Assembly (NCBI RefSeq): GCF_014287515.2
Contig: NZ_CP092473.1
Coordinates: 3,755,501 to 3,819,500, forward strand
DNA from: Roseburia rectibacter
GTDB lineage: Bacteria; Bacillota; Clostridia; Lachnospirales; Lachnospiraceae
Reading direction: 5' to 3'
DNA length: 64,000 nt
Part shown: piece after piece, positions 52,182 through 61,954 of the stretch
Layout: every line of letters starts with the position of its first letter
Position numbering within the stretch: position 1 is the first letter of the stretch
The notes under the pieces: model-generated
Seen by the model: only the letters and a program-made list of their open reading frames with translations
Told to the model about the DNA's origin: nothing
Databases searched by the model: none
Program-made: the position numbers and the translations under genes

Positions 52182-53930
52182 TTAGAACGCACGAAATCTA
52201 TCATAACGCTCTTTTGCAAGCTGTTCTCCCGTTTTTCCATTCTGCCGCTCTAAAAATTCTTTCATATGGCCTTTCATATATCTTGAGATCGACTCACATG
52301 CTTTTTCGTCTGCCGTGCCATACTCCGGAATTACCTGCTCCACAATATTTAATGCATACAGATCATGCGCAGTGATCTTCATGACCTCACTTGCTTCCTT
52401 CGCACGTTTTCCATCTTTCCAGAGGATCGATGCAAAGCCCTCCGGTGAAAGAACTGAATATGTAGCATTTTCGAGCATCCATACTTCATTGCCGACCGAC
52501 AACGCGAGTGCACCGCCACTTCCGCCTTCTCCGATCATCAGGCATAAAATTGGAACCTTGATGGCTGACATCTCGTAGAGATTTCTTGCGATTGCCTCCC
52601 CCTGTCCGCGTTCTTCCGCCTCTTTTCCGCAGAATGCACCGGATGTATTCACAAACGTGATGATCGGACGATTGAATTTTTCTGCCTGTTTCATCAGACG
52701 CAGTGCTTTTCTGTAACCTTCCGGTGAAGGCATTCCGTAATTATGGCGCATGCAGTCTTTTAAATCTTTTCCTTTATGAATCCCTATCACAGTAACCGGC
52801 TGGCCATCGAGATAAGCAACACCACCCACGATCGCAGGATCATCCGCAAACTGTCTGTCCCCATGAAATTCCATAAAGTCATCAAAAATATTTTCCATAT
52901 AATCCACGGAAGCAAGTCTGTCTGCACGTCTTGCCGCACGCACCTTTTCCCATGCAGAAAGCGGCTGTGCCTTTGTGGCACGCTCTTTCATCACCTCTGT
53001 CGGCTCATAGCAGTCATCGCTGCGCAATGGATCAAAGTTTGCATAACCTTCCGTTTTCTGATGCATTTTTAAGATACGGTAAAGTGTCATTTTTAAATCT
53101 TTACGTTCCACGATCGCATCCACAAAACCATGCTCTAACTGAAACTGTGCTCTCTGGAATCCTTCCGGCAGTTTTTCCCCGATCGTCTGCTCGATAACAC
53201 GCGGCCCGGCAAACCCGATCAACGCCCCCGGCTCTGCGAGGATGATATCACCTAGCATTGCAAAACTTGCCGTCACACCTCCGGTTGTAGGATCGGTTAA
53301 CACCGGCACATATAAAAGTCCTGCCTCGGAATGTTTTTTTAATGCAGCCGCCGTCTTTGCCATCTGCATCAGGGAAACGATTCCCTCCTGCATTCTTGCA
53401 CCACCTGAACAGCAGAATAAAATGACCGGAAGGGAAAGTTCTGTTGCACGCTCCACCGCAAGTGCGATCTTTTCTCCCACAACGTGTCCCATACTGCTCA
53501 TCATAAACCTTGCATCACACACACCGATCACTGTCTCCATGCCATAGATCTTACATCTTCCAACGGTGACAGCCTCATGCAGTCCTGTCTTTTCCTGTGC
53601 AGCTTTGATCTTCTCCGGATATCCCGGAAAATCCAATGGATTTTTCGACTCTAACTCCTCAAACCACGGTTCAAAAGTATCTTTATCTGCAACCATACGA
53701 ATCCTGTTTCTAGTACGGACACGGAAATAATTACCGCACTCATAACAGACATACTTATTTTTCTCCGCAGTTTTCTTATTGATCTCCCTGCCACATGCCG
53801 GACAGACGATCGTTGCCGGTGGCTCTAGGACACCTTCATCCACATCTTTTTTTGCTGCTTCTACCGTTTTTTGTGGTTCTTCCACTGTTTCTGTTACTTC
53901 TTTTTTCTTTTTCAAAAAAAACGCTGCCAT
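52182..53930 (-). CDS. accDA: Acetyl-CoA carboxylase carboxyltransferase, fused beta-alpha subunits
   Basis: 582 aa. Residues about 40-300 are AccD with its four-cysteine zinc finger (CPACGREI ... YVCYECGNY) and the [12 protein letters not shown] and [15 protein letters not shown] motifs. Residues about 325-582 are AccA ([30 protein letters not shown]). The join lies near 310-330, with no stop. The complex transfers carboxyl from carboxybiotin to acetyl-CoA. Separate subunits are the rule in most bacteria; a fused form occurs in some clostridia. The biotin carrier accB and carboxylase accC are not in this operon. Confidence 0.95.
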   Translation of the reverse strand: MAAFFLKKKKEVTETVEEPQKTVEAAKKDVDEGVLEPPATIVCPACGREINKKTAEKNKYVCYECGNYFRVRTRNRIRMVADKDTFEPWFEELESKNPLDFPGYPEKIKAAQEKTGLHEAVTVGRCKIYGMETVIGVCDARFMMSSMGHVVGEKIALAVERATELSLPVILFCCSGGARMQEGIVSLMQMAKTAAALKKHSEAGLLYVPVLTDPTTGGVTASFAMLGDIILAEPGALIGFAGPRVIEQTIGEKLPEGFQRAQFQLEHGFVDAIVERKDLKMTLYRILKMHQKTEGYANFDPLRSDDCYEPTEVMKERATKAQPLSAWEKVRAARRADRLASVDYMENIFDDFMEFHGDRQFADDPAIVGGVAYLDGQPVTVIGIHKGKDLKDCMRHNYGMPSPEGYRKALRLMKQAEKFNRPIITFVNTSGAFCGKEAEERGQGEAIARNLYEMSAIKVPILCLMIGEGGSGGALALSVGNEVWMLENATYSVLSPEGFASILWKDGKRAKEASEVMKITAHDLYALNIVEQVIPEYGTADEKACESISRYMKGHMKEFLERQNGKTGEQLAKERYDRFRAF

Positions 53931-53962
53931 ACTTTCCCCTTTTTGCCTGTTTAGTTACTGTA

Positions 53963-54391
53963 TTAACTGATTGCAAATGTAAGTTCTGCGATACACGCAA
54001 TATTTCCATCCACTTTCGCGGTGGCACAGCCAACACCGATCGGACCTTTCTGCTTAATGATCTCTGTTTCTAATGTCAAAACATCGCCAGGCACTACTTT
54101 GCGTTTGAATTTTGCTGAATTGATTCCTGCAAAATATGCAGTTTTCCCACGGTTTTCTTCCACTGAAAGGATTGCAACCGCACCTGTCTGTGCCAGTGCC
54201 TCAATGATCAATACCCCCGGCATGACCGGCTCTGCAGGAAAATGTCCGCCAAAAAAAGGCTCATTGTAGCTGACACATTTTTTTGCCACTGCACGCACAC
54301 CGGATTCTAATTCTTCTATGGTATCGATCAGCAAAAACGGCTGACGATGCGGAATGATCTCCATGATCTGTTTTGTTGTAAGAACTGGCAT
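53963..54391 (-). CDS. fabZ: 3-hydroxyacyl-ACP dehydratase FabZ
   Basis: 142 aa hot-dog-fold enzyme. It contains [11 protein letters not shown], the catalytic His in [14 protein letters not shown] and Glu in [10 protein letters not shown]. It removes water from 3-hydroxyacyl-ACP in each elongation cycle. Sits between fabF and accDA, where many relatives also carry accB and accC. Confidence 0.96.
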   Translation of the reverse strand: MPVLTTKQIMEIIPHRQPFLLIDTIEELESGVRAVAKKCVSYNEPFFGGHFPAEPVMPGVLIIEALAQTGAVAILSVEENRGKTAYFAGINSAKFKRKVVPGDVLTLETEIIKQKGPIGVGCATAKVDGNIACIAELTFAIS

Positions 54392-54462
54392 AACCCTGCC
54401 TCCTTATTTTTCCAATATATTGATTGTATGGATTGACCGGCAAATGATGTTTGATGTCAAGA

Positions 54463-55704
54463 TCAAATAGCATCTCTGTATTTTTTCAGCAGGATACTTG
54501 CATTATGCCCGCCAAAACCAAGCGAGTTGCTCAGCGCATATGGCACATCCATCTGCACTGCTTCTTTGCAGTAATCAAGGTCAAGTTCCTCATCCGGCGT
54601 TGTATAACCAACTGTCGCGTGTACAAAACTATCCTGGATTTCTTTGACACAGGCCACAAATTCAATGGCTCCTGCCGCACCGAGCAAATGTCCGACCATG
54701 GATTTGGTGGAATTAACTTTCATATCATATGCATGCTCACCAAATGCAAGTTTGATCGCACGCGTCTCAAACAGATCGTTATGATGTGTAGAGGTTCCAT
54801 GTGCATTGATATAAGTCACGTCTTCCGGACGTATTCCTGCATCTTCCACCGCATTTGTCATGGCGCGGGCTGCACCGGCACCATCCTCAGCAGGCGAAGT
54901 AATATGGTATGCATCGGATGATGTTCCGTATCCGACTACTTCCGCATATATTTTTGCTCCACGTGCTTTTGCATGTTCTAATTCCTCTAATACAACGATC
55001 GCAGCACCTTCTCCCATCACAAAACCACTGCGGTTTTTGTCAAATGGAATCGAGCATTTTGCCGGATCACTCTCAGTGGAAAGCGCCGTCAGTGATGTAA
55101 ATCCGGCAATTCCAAGCGGACAGATTGCGCCCTCTGTTCCACCGGCAACCATCACATCTGCTTCACCATACTGAATACTCCGGAATGCCTCACCGATACT
55201 GTTTGTTCCGGTTGCGCATGCCGTTACCACGTTGATGCTCTTTCCTTTTAAACCGAATGCGATCGAGACATTTCCGGCTGCCATATTGGAAATGACAAGC
55301 GGTACGAACAGCGGATTCACTTTTGACGGTCCTTTTTCCAACAGTCTTTTGTGCTCACGCTCAATTCCCCCAAGACTTCCGACTCCGTTTCCGACTGATA
55401 CGCCGACGCGGTAAGGATCTTCTTTTTCCATATCTAATGCTGCATCTGTGATCGCCTCTTTTGCAGCTGCCACCGCGTACTGGCAGAACAGTTCCATACG
55501 TCTTGCCGTCTTCGCATCCATATACTGTTTTGCATCGAAATCTTTTACTTCGGCTGCAAGATGACATTTATATCCTTCTGTATCAAATTTTGTGATCTCA
55601 CCGAAACCGGTTTTTCCTTCTTTTACGGACTGCCAGAACTCCTCCACACTAAGTCCGATCGGAGTGATCGCGCCCATTCCTGTTACCACTACTCGTCTGC
55701 TCAT
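54463..55704 (-). CDS. fabF: 3-oxoacyl-ACP synthase II (KAS II)
   Basis: 413 aa condensing enzyme for chain elongation. The triad is complete: Cys in NVVTACATGTNS, His in YINAHGTSTHHND and His in KSMVGHLLGAAGA. N-terminus RRVVVTGMGAITPIG and C-terminal NSLGFGGHNASI are canonical. Length is normal. About 90 bp downstream of fabG. Confidence 0.97.
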   Translation of the reverse strand: MSRRVVVTGMGAITPIGLSVEEFWQSVKEGKTGFGEITKFDTEGYKCHLAAEVKDFDAKQYMDAKTARRMELFCQYAVAAAKEAITDAALDMEKEDPYRVGVSVGNGVGSLGGIEREHKRLLEKGPSKVNPLFVPLVISNMAAGNVSIAFGLKGKSINVVTACATGTNSIGEAFRSIQYGEADVMVAGGTEGAICPLGIAGFTSLTALSTESDPAKCSIPFDKNRSGFVMGEGAAIVVLEELEHAKARGAKIYAEVVGYGTSSDAYHITSPAEDGAGAARAMTNAVEDAGIRPEDVTYINAHGTSTHHNDLFETRAIKLAFGEHAYDMKVNSTKSMVGHLLGAAGAIEFVACVKEIQDSFVHATVGYTTPDEELDLDYCKEAVQMDVPYALSNSLGFGGHNASILLKKYRDAI

Positions 55705-55793
55705 AACTTTTCCTTTCCATTTTCAAGCCCCAAATTCAGGCTTTTCCTTTTTGATCCGACACAATACCCATGCAGTCAAAATGTTTTTACTGC

Positions 55794-56534
55794 TTATATG
55801 CTCATACCGCCGTCCACGGAAATCACCTGTCCTGTGATGTAGGATGCTTTTTCTGATGCCAGAAATGTTACTACCTCCGCAATATCTTCCACCTTTCCGG
55901 CTCTTCCGAGCGGAATCTGTGTTTTCACTGCTTCTTTCGCCTTATCTGTCATCTGTGCTGTCATTTCCGTATCAATAAATCCCGGTGCAACCGCATTGCA
56001 GGTGATTCCGCGGGAAGAAAGTTCCCTTGCCACACTTTTGGTAAGTCCGATCACTCCCGCCTTGCTTGCACTGTAATTTGCCTGTCCGGCATTTCCAAGA
56101 ATACCGGATACAGAGGAAAGATTGATGATCGTTCCGGAGCGCTGTTTTAACAGGTAGCGTGAAAAATGACGGATCGTGTTGAATGTCCCCTTAAGATTTG
56201 TTGCAATGACTGCATCAAATGCTTCCTCACTCATCTTCATCAAAAGATCATCTCTCGTGATTCCTGCATTGTTGACAAGAATATCCAGATGCCCATAGTT
56301 CTCTATAATGTCTTTTGCCATCTTTTCACAGGCACTGTAATCAGAAACATTGCATCCATAAACAGCCGCCTTACCGCCATCTGCAAGGATTTCTGCGGCA
56401 ACAGCATCCGCACGCTCTTTTGAACCATTGTAATTGATGATGACAAAAGCACCTTCTTTTGCAAGACTTTTTGCGATCGCAGCTCCGATGCCGCGGCTTG
56501 CACCAGTGACCAGTGCTGTCTTATTTGTTAACAT
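55794..56534 (-). CDS. fabG: 3-oxoacyl-ACP reductase
   Basis: 246 aa short-chain dehydrogenase. [15 protein letters not shown] binds [19 protein letters not shown] and the catalytic [14 protein letters not shown] are present, with C-terminal [14 protein letters not shown]. Start ATG 56534 ([15 protein letters not shown]) has AAGGAGA 5 nt upstream; the longer upstream frame is rejected because it enters the intergenic spacer and exceeds the family length. Confidence 0.96.
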   Translation of the reverse strand: MLTNKTALVTGASRGIGAAIAKSLAKEGAFVIINYNGSKERADAVAAEILADGGKAAVYGCNVSDYSACEKMAKDIIENYGHLDILVNNAGITRDDLLMKMSEEAFDAVIATNLKGTFNTIRHFSRYLLKQRSGTIINLSSVSGILGNAGQANYSASKAGVIGLTKSVARELSSRGITCNAVAPGFIDTEMTAQMTDKAKEAVKTQIPLGRAGKVEDIAEVVTFLASEKASYITGQVISVDGGMSI

Positions 56535-56627
56535 AACTTCTCCTTTTTCTGATAACTGCGGCACCATGCCTTCGTTATTAAAAATAATTTTTAAGTTAAC
56601 GAAAGCTGATAACATTGATTCCGCGTA

Positions 56628-57545
56628 TTAATTCTCCGCAATAAACTTCTTGAAATCCTCAAACTTATCAATGTTGACTGCCGTTACATCGCGGTTGATT
56701 TTACGCATAAATCCGGTCAGTGTTTTTCCCGGTCCGATCTCTATAAACAGATCTGCGCCATCTGCGATCAGTCGCTCGATCGTCTGCTGCCATCGGACAG
56801 ATGAGGATACCTGTTTTTCCAGTAATGGCTTGATATCCTCTTCTTTGGTCACATAGTCTGCTGTCACATTGGCAACATAAGGAATTTCCGGGGTATGGAC
56901 TGTCACCCGCTTTAATTCTTCTCCCAGCTTTTCTCCTGCACCTTTTAACATTGCAGAATGGAACGGACCGCTGACTTTTAAAGGAACGACACGTTTTGCT
57001 CCGGCTTCCTTACAGAGCTCACCTGCCGCTGTCACAGCTTCTTCTTCTCCGGTAATAACGATCTGCCCCGGACAGTTATAGTTTGCGATCGATACAATGC
57101 CTTCTGTTTTTTCACAGGCTTCCTCGATCTGCGCGGTATCTAATGCTAAAACTGCTGCCATTGCCCCACCTTCCGGCACTGCCTCCTGCATATAAATACC
57201 TCTCTTGCGCACCAGTGCAAACGCATCTTTTCTGCTCAATGCTCCACAGGCGATCAATGCCCCATACTCACCAAGACTTAAACCCGCCGTCACGTCTGCT
57301 TTGTAACCTTTTACCTGTAAGGCACGCAGGATTGCTGCCTCTGCAGTCAGCATACAGATCTGCGTATATTCTGTGATATTGATCTTATCATTTTCCTCAA
57401 AACATAACGCAGCGATATCAAGTGCTGACGCCTCGGATGCCTCCTCAAATACCTCCCTGCATTCCGGGATGGCATCGTAAAAATCCTTTGCCATTCCTAT
57501 GTACTGTGCTCCCTGTCCCGGAAACATAAAAACCGTCTTTCCCAT
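56628..57545 (-). CDS. fabD: Malonyl-CoA:ACP transacylase
   Basis: 305 aa. It loads malonyl groups onto ACP. MFPGQGAQYIGMAKDFYD starts the fold, the nucleophile Ser is in GLSLGEYGAL and the active His in VSGPFHSAML. The true start is ATG 57545 (MGKTVFMF); the frame further upstream runs through the 84-bp repeat at 57551-57635, which also carries the GGAG site. Confidence 0.95.
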   Translation of the reverse strand: MGKTVFMFPGQGAQYIGMAKDFYDAIPECREVFEEASEASALDIAALCFEENDKINITEYTQICMLTAEAAILRALQVKGYKADVTAGLSLGEYGALIACGALSRKDAFALVRKRGIYMQEAVPEGGAMAAVLALDTAQIEEACEKTEGIVSIANYNCPGQIVITGEEEAVTAAGELCKEAGAKRVVPLKVSGPFHSAMLKGAGEKLGEELKRVTVHTPEIPYVANVTADYVTKEEDIKPLLEKQVSSSVRWQQTIERLIADGADLFIEIGPGKTLTGFMRKINRDVTAVNIDKFEDFKKFIAEN

Positions 57546-57550
57546 GTTAA

Positions 57551-57635
57551 TCTCCATTCTTGCGCTGTCTTTTGCGCATCTCAAGTTTGTGCGTAAGCAC
57601 AAATCTTGCGTGTGAAAAATCTTATTTTTCACACT
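57551..57635 (-). repeat. 84-bp structured repeat, copy before fabD
   Basis: Nearly the same sequence as 50239-50320, with the same order of two hairpins (GTGTGAAAAAT/ATTTTTCACAC and TTTGTGC-TTAC-GCACAAA). The end CAAGAATGGAG forms the Shine-Dalgarno site of fabD. Changes between copies fall mainly in the loops. Confidence 0.8.
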
Positions 57636-57664
57636 AACCTCCGTTTTTTGCGCTTATTTTTGCA

Positions 57665-58588
57665 CTATCTTCCAAGCAGTTTCTCTGCCTGTGTCACAAC
57701 ATCCTCAATGATCTCTTTACAGGTCTGCTCTTTTTTTACCATGCCCGCGCTCTGTCCTGCCATCAGGCTTCCGTTTACCACATCACCATCCATGACTGCC
57801 TTGCGCAGGGAACCAAGTGTAAGGTGCTCTAACTCTTCAAAGGATGCTCCCTCTTTTTCCAGTTTTAGATATTCGCGGCTCATCTGGTTGCGAAGAACCC
57901 GGATCGGATGTCCGGTGCTCATGCCTGTCACTTCTGAGTCAATGTCTTTTGCCTTGATGACACGCTCTTTATAGTTCGGATGCACGATGGATTCTTTTGC
58001 CACCACAAATCTGGTTCCCATCTGTACTCCTTCGGCGCCGAGCATAAATGCTGCTGCCATGCCTCTGCCGTCTGCAATTCCCCCTGCGGCAATGACCGGT
58101 ATCTGTACTGCATCTGCCACCTGCGGAACGAGTGTCATGGTCGTCTGTGCACCGATATGTCCGCCAGACTCCATTCCCTCTGCAATGACTGCATCTGCTC
58201 CGCCACGTTCCATCATTCTTGCCATTGCAACACTTGCAACAACCGGAATCACGACAACGCCTGCCTTTTTCCATGCATCCATGAATTTTCCGGGATTTCC
58301 GGCACCTGTGGTCACAACCTTAACGCCCTCTTCAATGACGATCTGTGCAACCTCGGCTGCATTTGGATTTAACAGCATGACGTTCACGCCAAACGGTTTG
58401 TCAGTCAGCTTCTTTGCCTCCCTGATCTGCTCTCTGACCACCTCAGGCGGTGCACTTGCCGCTCCAATGATACCTAAACCTCCGGCATTTGAAACTGCCG
58501 CTGCAAGATGATATTCCGCAACCCATGCCATACCACCCTGAATGACCGGATATTTCGTTCCCAGCAGTTTGCTTACCCTTGTCTCCAT
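57665..58588 (-). CDS. fabK: Enoyl-ACP reductase FabK (FMN-dependent)
   Basis: 307 aa flavoprotein that reduces the enoyl-ACP double bond. It is the triclosan-resistant isozyme used in place of FabI. Nitronate-monooxygenase-like barrel with YPVIQGGMAWVAE, NVMLLNPN, EGMESGGHIG and IAAGGIADGRG. Length and position in the fab operon separate it from true nitronate monooxygenases. It starts 3 bp after the acpP stop, so translation may be coupled. Confidence 0.94.
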   Translation of the reverse strand: METRVSKLLGTKYPVIQGGMAWVAEYHLAAAVSNAGGLGIIGAASAPPEVVREQIREAKKLTDKPFGVNVMLLNPNAAEVAQIVIEEGVKVVTTGAGNPGKFMDAWKKAGVVVIPVVASVAMARMMERGGADAVIAEGMESGGHIGAQTTMTLVPQVADAVQIPVIAAGGIADGRGMAAAFMLGAEGVQMGTRFVVAKESIVHPNYKERVIKAKDIDSEVTGMSTGHPIRVLRNQMSREYLKLEKEGASFEELEHLTLGSLRKAVMDGDVVNGSLMAGQSAGMVKKEQTCKEIIEDVVTQAEKLLGR

Positions 58589-58590
58589 AC

Positions 58591-58821
58591 TTAAGCTACA
58601 CCTTTTCCTTTTAAGTACTCAACAACATCATTGACAGTTACGATAGAAGTTAAATCCTCCGATGGGATCTCAACACCAAACTCTTCCTCAAGAGCCATAA
58701 CAAGTTCGAATAAATCTAAGGAATCTGCTCCTAAATCATCTTTGAAATTAGACTCTGCCTTGATTTCAGACTCATTTACATTTAACTGCTCTGCAATAAT
58801 CGGGATCATTTTCTCTAACAT
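58591..58821 (-). CDS. acpP: Acyl carrier protein
   Basis: 76 aa acidic four-helix protein. The phosphopantetheine serine lies in [13 protein letters not shown]. Start ATG 58821 ([13 protein letters not shown]) with AAAGGAG 7 nt upstream; the frame upstream is non-coding. First gene of the fab operon, directly behind a strong promoter with FabT-like box. Confidence 0.95.
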   Translation of the reverse strand: MLEKMIPIIAEQLNVNESEIKAESNFKDDLGADSLDLFELVMALEEEFGVEIPSEDLTSIVTVNDVVEYLKGKGVA

Positions 58822-58940
58822 ATTTTTCTCCTTTTCTGCGCATACCTTATTATTTTTCCAGCGCCTTGCCCTCATTTCTATTGTGGGCCGATTTTCTTTT
58901 CTTATTTTCTGATTCATGTAATCATTTGCCTTTCAAATAG

Positions 58941-58997
58941 TTTGATAGTCAAATAATTAGCTTTTCAAAGTATATGTCTGATGGAAATATTTGTCAA
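58941..58997 (-). promoter_or_regulatory. Promoter of the fab operon with FabT-like box
   Basis: Minus strand TTGACA (58992-58997), 17-bp spacer, TATACT (58969-58974). Shortly downstream of the start point is the palindrome TTTGA-TAG-TCAAA (58941-58953), similar to FabT boxes of streptococci. Binding there would block early elongation or initiation. Confidence 0.75.
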
Positions 58998-59052
58998 GGT
59001 AATTTGATAAATTTTTGCAAAATGGTACTTAGGTATCAGGAACCATAAATAG

Positions 59053-59094
59053 AAAAAAAGAACAACCATAAACACTGTGTTTATAGCTGTTCTT
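59053..59094 (-). terminator. Terminator of the BspA-like gene
   Basis: AAGAACAGCTATAAACAC and GTGTTTATGGTTGTTCTT pair on the minus strand (one bulge, G-U pairs), followed by T7. Confidence 0.8.
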
Positions 59095-59148
59095 ACATTA
59101 ATTCTTTTAAATTTTTTAATCTTTTATTTCCGAAAATAACAGGAGCAA

Positions 59149-61914
59149 TCACTTTCTGACCGTCACAGTTTTCACCTTACTATAAGTTCCCTGCACTCTT
59201 TTCCCGCGGGAATTTTTATAAGAGCATACACGGACATAGTATTTCTTTCCCGGCTTTAATTTTGTGATTTTTTTGGTAATGGTTTTGTTTTTTGTGACAA
59301 CAACTTTTTTTACATTCTTTTTGAATTTCTTATCCATGGAATACTGAACGATATAACCGGATGCTTTCTTGTCCTTTTTCCATTTTACTTCAAATGTCTT
59401 TGCCTTTTTGGATTTCAGAGAAGTAATCTGGTTCTTCACCGGTTTTACCGTTAAAGTAATCGTCTTTGTTGCTGCCTTATATTTTCCTTTTGCAGCCGCT
59501 TTGATCGTGATTTTTGTCTGTCCGTAACTCTTTAATTTGATTTTTCCGGTCTTACTTATGGCTGCGATCTTTTTATCTGCCACCTTGTAGGTCAGTTTTG
59601 CCCCACAACTTGATTTGGCACCTATGGCAAACGTTTTTGTGCTGTAGGTCTTTGTAATATTTTTAGCTTTTATGGTCTGTTTCTTTTTCTGCTGTGTGGC
59701 ATTACCGTTCTGGTCTGACGGCTTATCCGGCTGATTCGGAGTATCTGTCTGCCCCGGCTTTTCTGTCTGATCCGGCTTTTGTGTCTGCCCCGGTTCATCT
59801 GTCTGATCTGTTATTTTTTCTACATTTAACGTAACTATTTTCTGCGCTGCCGCACAGGTATCTGTCTCTGATGCCGAGATAATAATTTTTACTGTCCCGG
59901 AACCTAAGATATATCCTTTTCCATCTGCATCTATTTTTACGATTTTTTCGTTTTCTGACCGGTAAGATATCTTACCATCCCCATCTGACTTTGCGTCAAG
60001 ATAGAAAATATTCAGATCCTTTTTATCTGCCTGATAAGAATACGTGATCTTTTGCACACGCTTTTGATCCGTTTCTTTATTTTTTATTGTAATATAAATT
60101 TCTGTCTGCGCCATTTTACAATTTTGCGTCGCAGATGCCGTGAGCACAATATTGGTCGTACCTGCTCCGATGATCTTTACAGCTCCATTTTCAGATACCT
60201 GAATGATATCTTCGTTTCCCGAATAAAAACTTAGAGTTCCATCCCCGGTTGTTTTTGCAGTGATCTTAAAATCCGGATCTCCAACCGTTTTTTCAATGTT
60301 ATCATTATCTGTCGTAATCGTCTGGGTTTTCCGTTCGTCGGCTACCTTACTTTTTATATTGTTATTTTTCGCATATTTTTCTGCAGCAGAACCTGAACTA
60401 CAGTATATCGTTAAATTGTTGCAATACGAAAACGCATTGTCTGCTATTGTTTTTACCCCGTCCGGTATGGTAATACCGGTCAGATTTGTACAGCCACCAA
60501 ACGCATTATCCGGAATATCTGAAATATTTTTGGAAATTGTTACCTCTGTCAACGCATCACAATACCGGAAAGCCCATGCCCCCAAATCTTTAACACTGTC
60601 CGGCAGATGTACCTGCTGCATGGAATCACACCTATAAAAGGCATAGTTTCCTATATCCGTAAGCTGATTTGAGAACCGGACTTTTATAAGCGAGGAACAG
60701 GATTTAAATGCATCTTCGCCAATGCTCTTTACGCTGTCCGGCATATCTACCGATGTGATCTTTTCACAGTTACTGAAGGAACCGTCAAGGATTCCCACCG
60801 TCCCCTCTAAGATCTTCACGCTGCCTTTTTTCCCGGCAGGACAATTAATCAACACGAGTCTGCCTTCCTCTGTGCCATACAATATGCCATCCTCTGATCT
60901 GTATATCGTATTCCCTGCCGCCACATTGATCGTCTCTAAGTGATCACAGCTGCCGAACACATTGTTTCCTATTTTTGTTGTCTTAGCCGGAATTGTGATC
61001 TGTTTTAAATTTTGGCAATAAAAAAATGCTTCTTTTCCGATCGACTCCAGATTCGCCGGAAGTATCATCGTCTCCATTCCGGTCGAAAAAAATGCCCGTT
61101 CTCCAATACTTTTTACACTATCAGGAAGTGTAACTTTCGTTGTAAGACAATCCCAGAATGCAAAATCTCCGATATGCTCTACTCCATCCGGCACATTCAT
61201 ATCAGTCTTGCGGCCTGACGGACAATAACAAACTGTTTTTCCATTCTTTTCATATAACACGTTATCTTTAACCTGATATCTCGTATTATTGCCTGAAACC
61301 TTTATCTCTGTCAGCGCAGCACAGGAACCTATGATATCACCATTAATATTATAAGTGCCCTCTGTAAAATCAATACTTGTCAGCCGATTGCAGCTTGTAA
61401 ACACAAGTCTATCCATTTTGATTATGGATTTGGGAAGAACAACACTTTTCAAATGAGTTTCGGAAAATGTCTGCATACCAATCTCTTCTACACCTTCTGC
61501 CATTGTGACACTTTCCAGATTGCTGCATCCATAAAATGCCAGTATTTCAATTTTCCGTACATTTCCCGGAATGATTACGCTTTTGATGTATTTATTATTC
61601 TGAAATGCTGACTTGCCAATTCTACGGACATTTGAAGGGATTGTAACCGTCTCTGCTGTTCCGGTATATTTTGTCAACAGACCGTTGTTGATCGTAAATT
61701 CACCCGTATCTGCTGTTTTTGTATCTTCTTCAGTTTCAAACACCTGTTTTTCTGCATTTTCCGGCTCTGCTGCTTCTGTTTCCTCTATGTATTCTGTCGC
61801 AGCTATATATTCCATCACTCCTGCATTTTCTGCCGCCTGTACGGACAATAGATTTACGCCTGCAGCTAAAATAGCTGCTCCCAGCATTCCAGTCAGTATT
61901 CTTTTCATTTTCAT
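59149..61914 (-). CDS. Secreted BspA-like leucine-rich-repeat protein with Big and FN3 domains
   Basis: 921 aa. Start ATG 61914 (MKMKRILTGMLG) behind GGAG; signal peptide cleaved near SVQAAENA. An acidic linker leads to about 17 LRR_5 repeats of the Treponema/BspA kind (residues about 75-520; for example VTIPSNVRRIGKSAFQNN), then three Big-like repeats, a QTQKPDQTEKPGQT-type Pro/Gln/Thr linker, a further Big domain (IKAKNITKTYSTKTFAIG) and a terminal fibronectin-III-like domain. No sortase signal or membrane anchor is seen. Typical role: adhesion or binding to host or plant surfaces. Confidence 0.9.
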   Translation of the reverse strand: MKMKRILTGMLGAAILAAGVNLLSVQAAENAGVMEYIAATEYIEETEAAEPENAEKQVFETEEDTKTADTGEFTINNGLLTKYTGTAETVTIPSNVRRIGKSAFQNNKYIKSVIIPGNVRKIEILAFYGCSNLESVTMAEGVEEIGMQTFSETHLKSVVLPKSIIKMDRLVFTSCNRLTSIDFTEGTYNINGDIIGSCAALTEIKVSGNNTRYQVKDNVLYEKNGKTVCYCPSGRKTDMNVPDGVEHIGDFAFWDCLTTKVTLPDSVKSIGERAFFSTGMETMILPANLESIGKEAFFYCQNLKQITIPAKTTKIGNNVFGSCDHLETINVAAGNTIYRSEDGILYGTEEGRLVLINCPAGKKGSVKILEGTVGILDGSFSNCEKITSVDMPDSVKSIGEDAFKSCSSLIKVRFSNQLTDIGNYAFYRCDSMQQVHLPDSVKDLGAWAFRYCDALTEVTISKNISDIPDNAFGGCTNLTGITIPDGVKTIADNAFSYCNNLTIYCSSGSAAEKYAKNNNIKSKVADERKTQTITTDNDNIEKTVGDPDFKITAKTTGDGTLSFYSGNEDIIQVSENGAVKIIGAGTTNIVLTASATQNCKMAQTEIYITIKNKETDQKRVQKITYSYQADKKDLNIFYLDAKSDGDGKISYRSENEKIVKIDADGKGYILGSGTVKIIISASETDTCAAAQKIVTLNVEKITDQTDEPGQTQKPDQTEKPGQTDTPNQPDKPSDQNGNATQQKKKQTIKAKNITKTYSTKTFAIGAKSSCGAKLTYKVADKKIAAISKTGKIKLKSYGQTKITIKAAAKGKYKAATKTITLTVKPVKNQITSLKSKKAKTFEVKWKKDKKASGYIVQYSMDKKFKKNVKKVVVTKNKTITKKITKLKPGKKYYVRVCSYKNSRGKRVQGTYSKVKTVTVRK

Positions 61915-61954
61915 AACGTTTCTCCATCCTTTACCACTTTTATGCCGATGCATA

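Noticed and set aside
57546..57632. N-terminal extension of fabD
   Set aside because: Same repeat as before ldh; the canonical FabD start is at 57545.
58822..58917. N-terminal extension of acpP
   Set aside because: The frame runs through the promoter region and the acyl carrier start has a good ribosome site.
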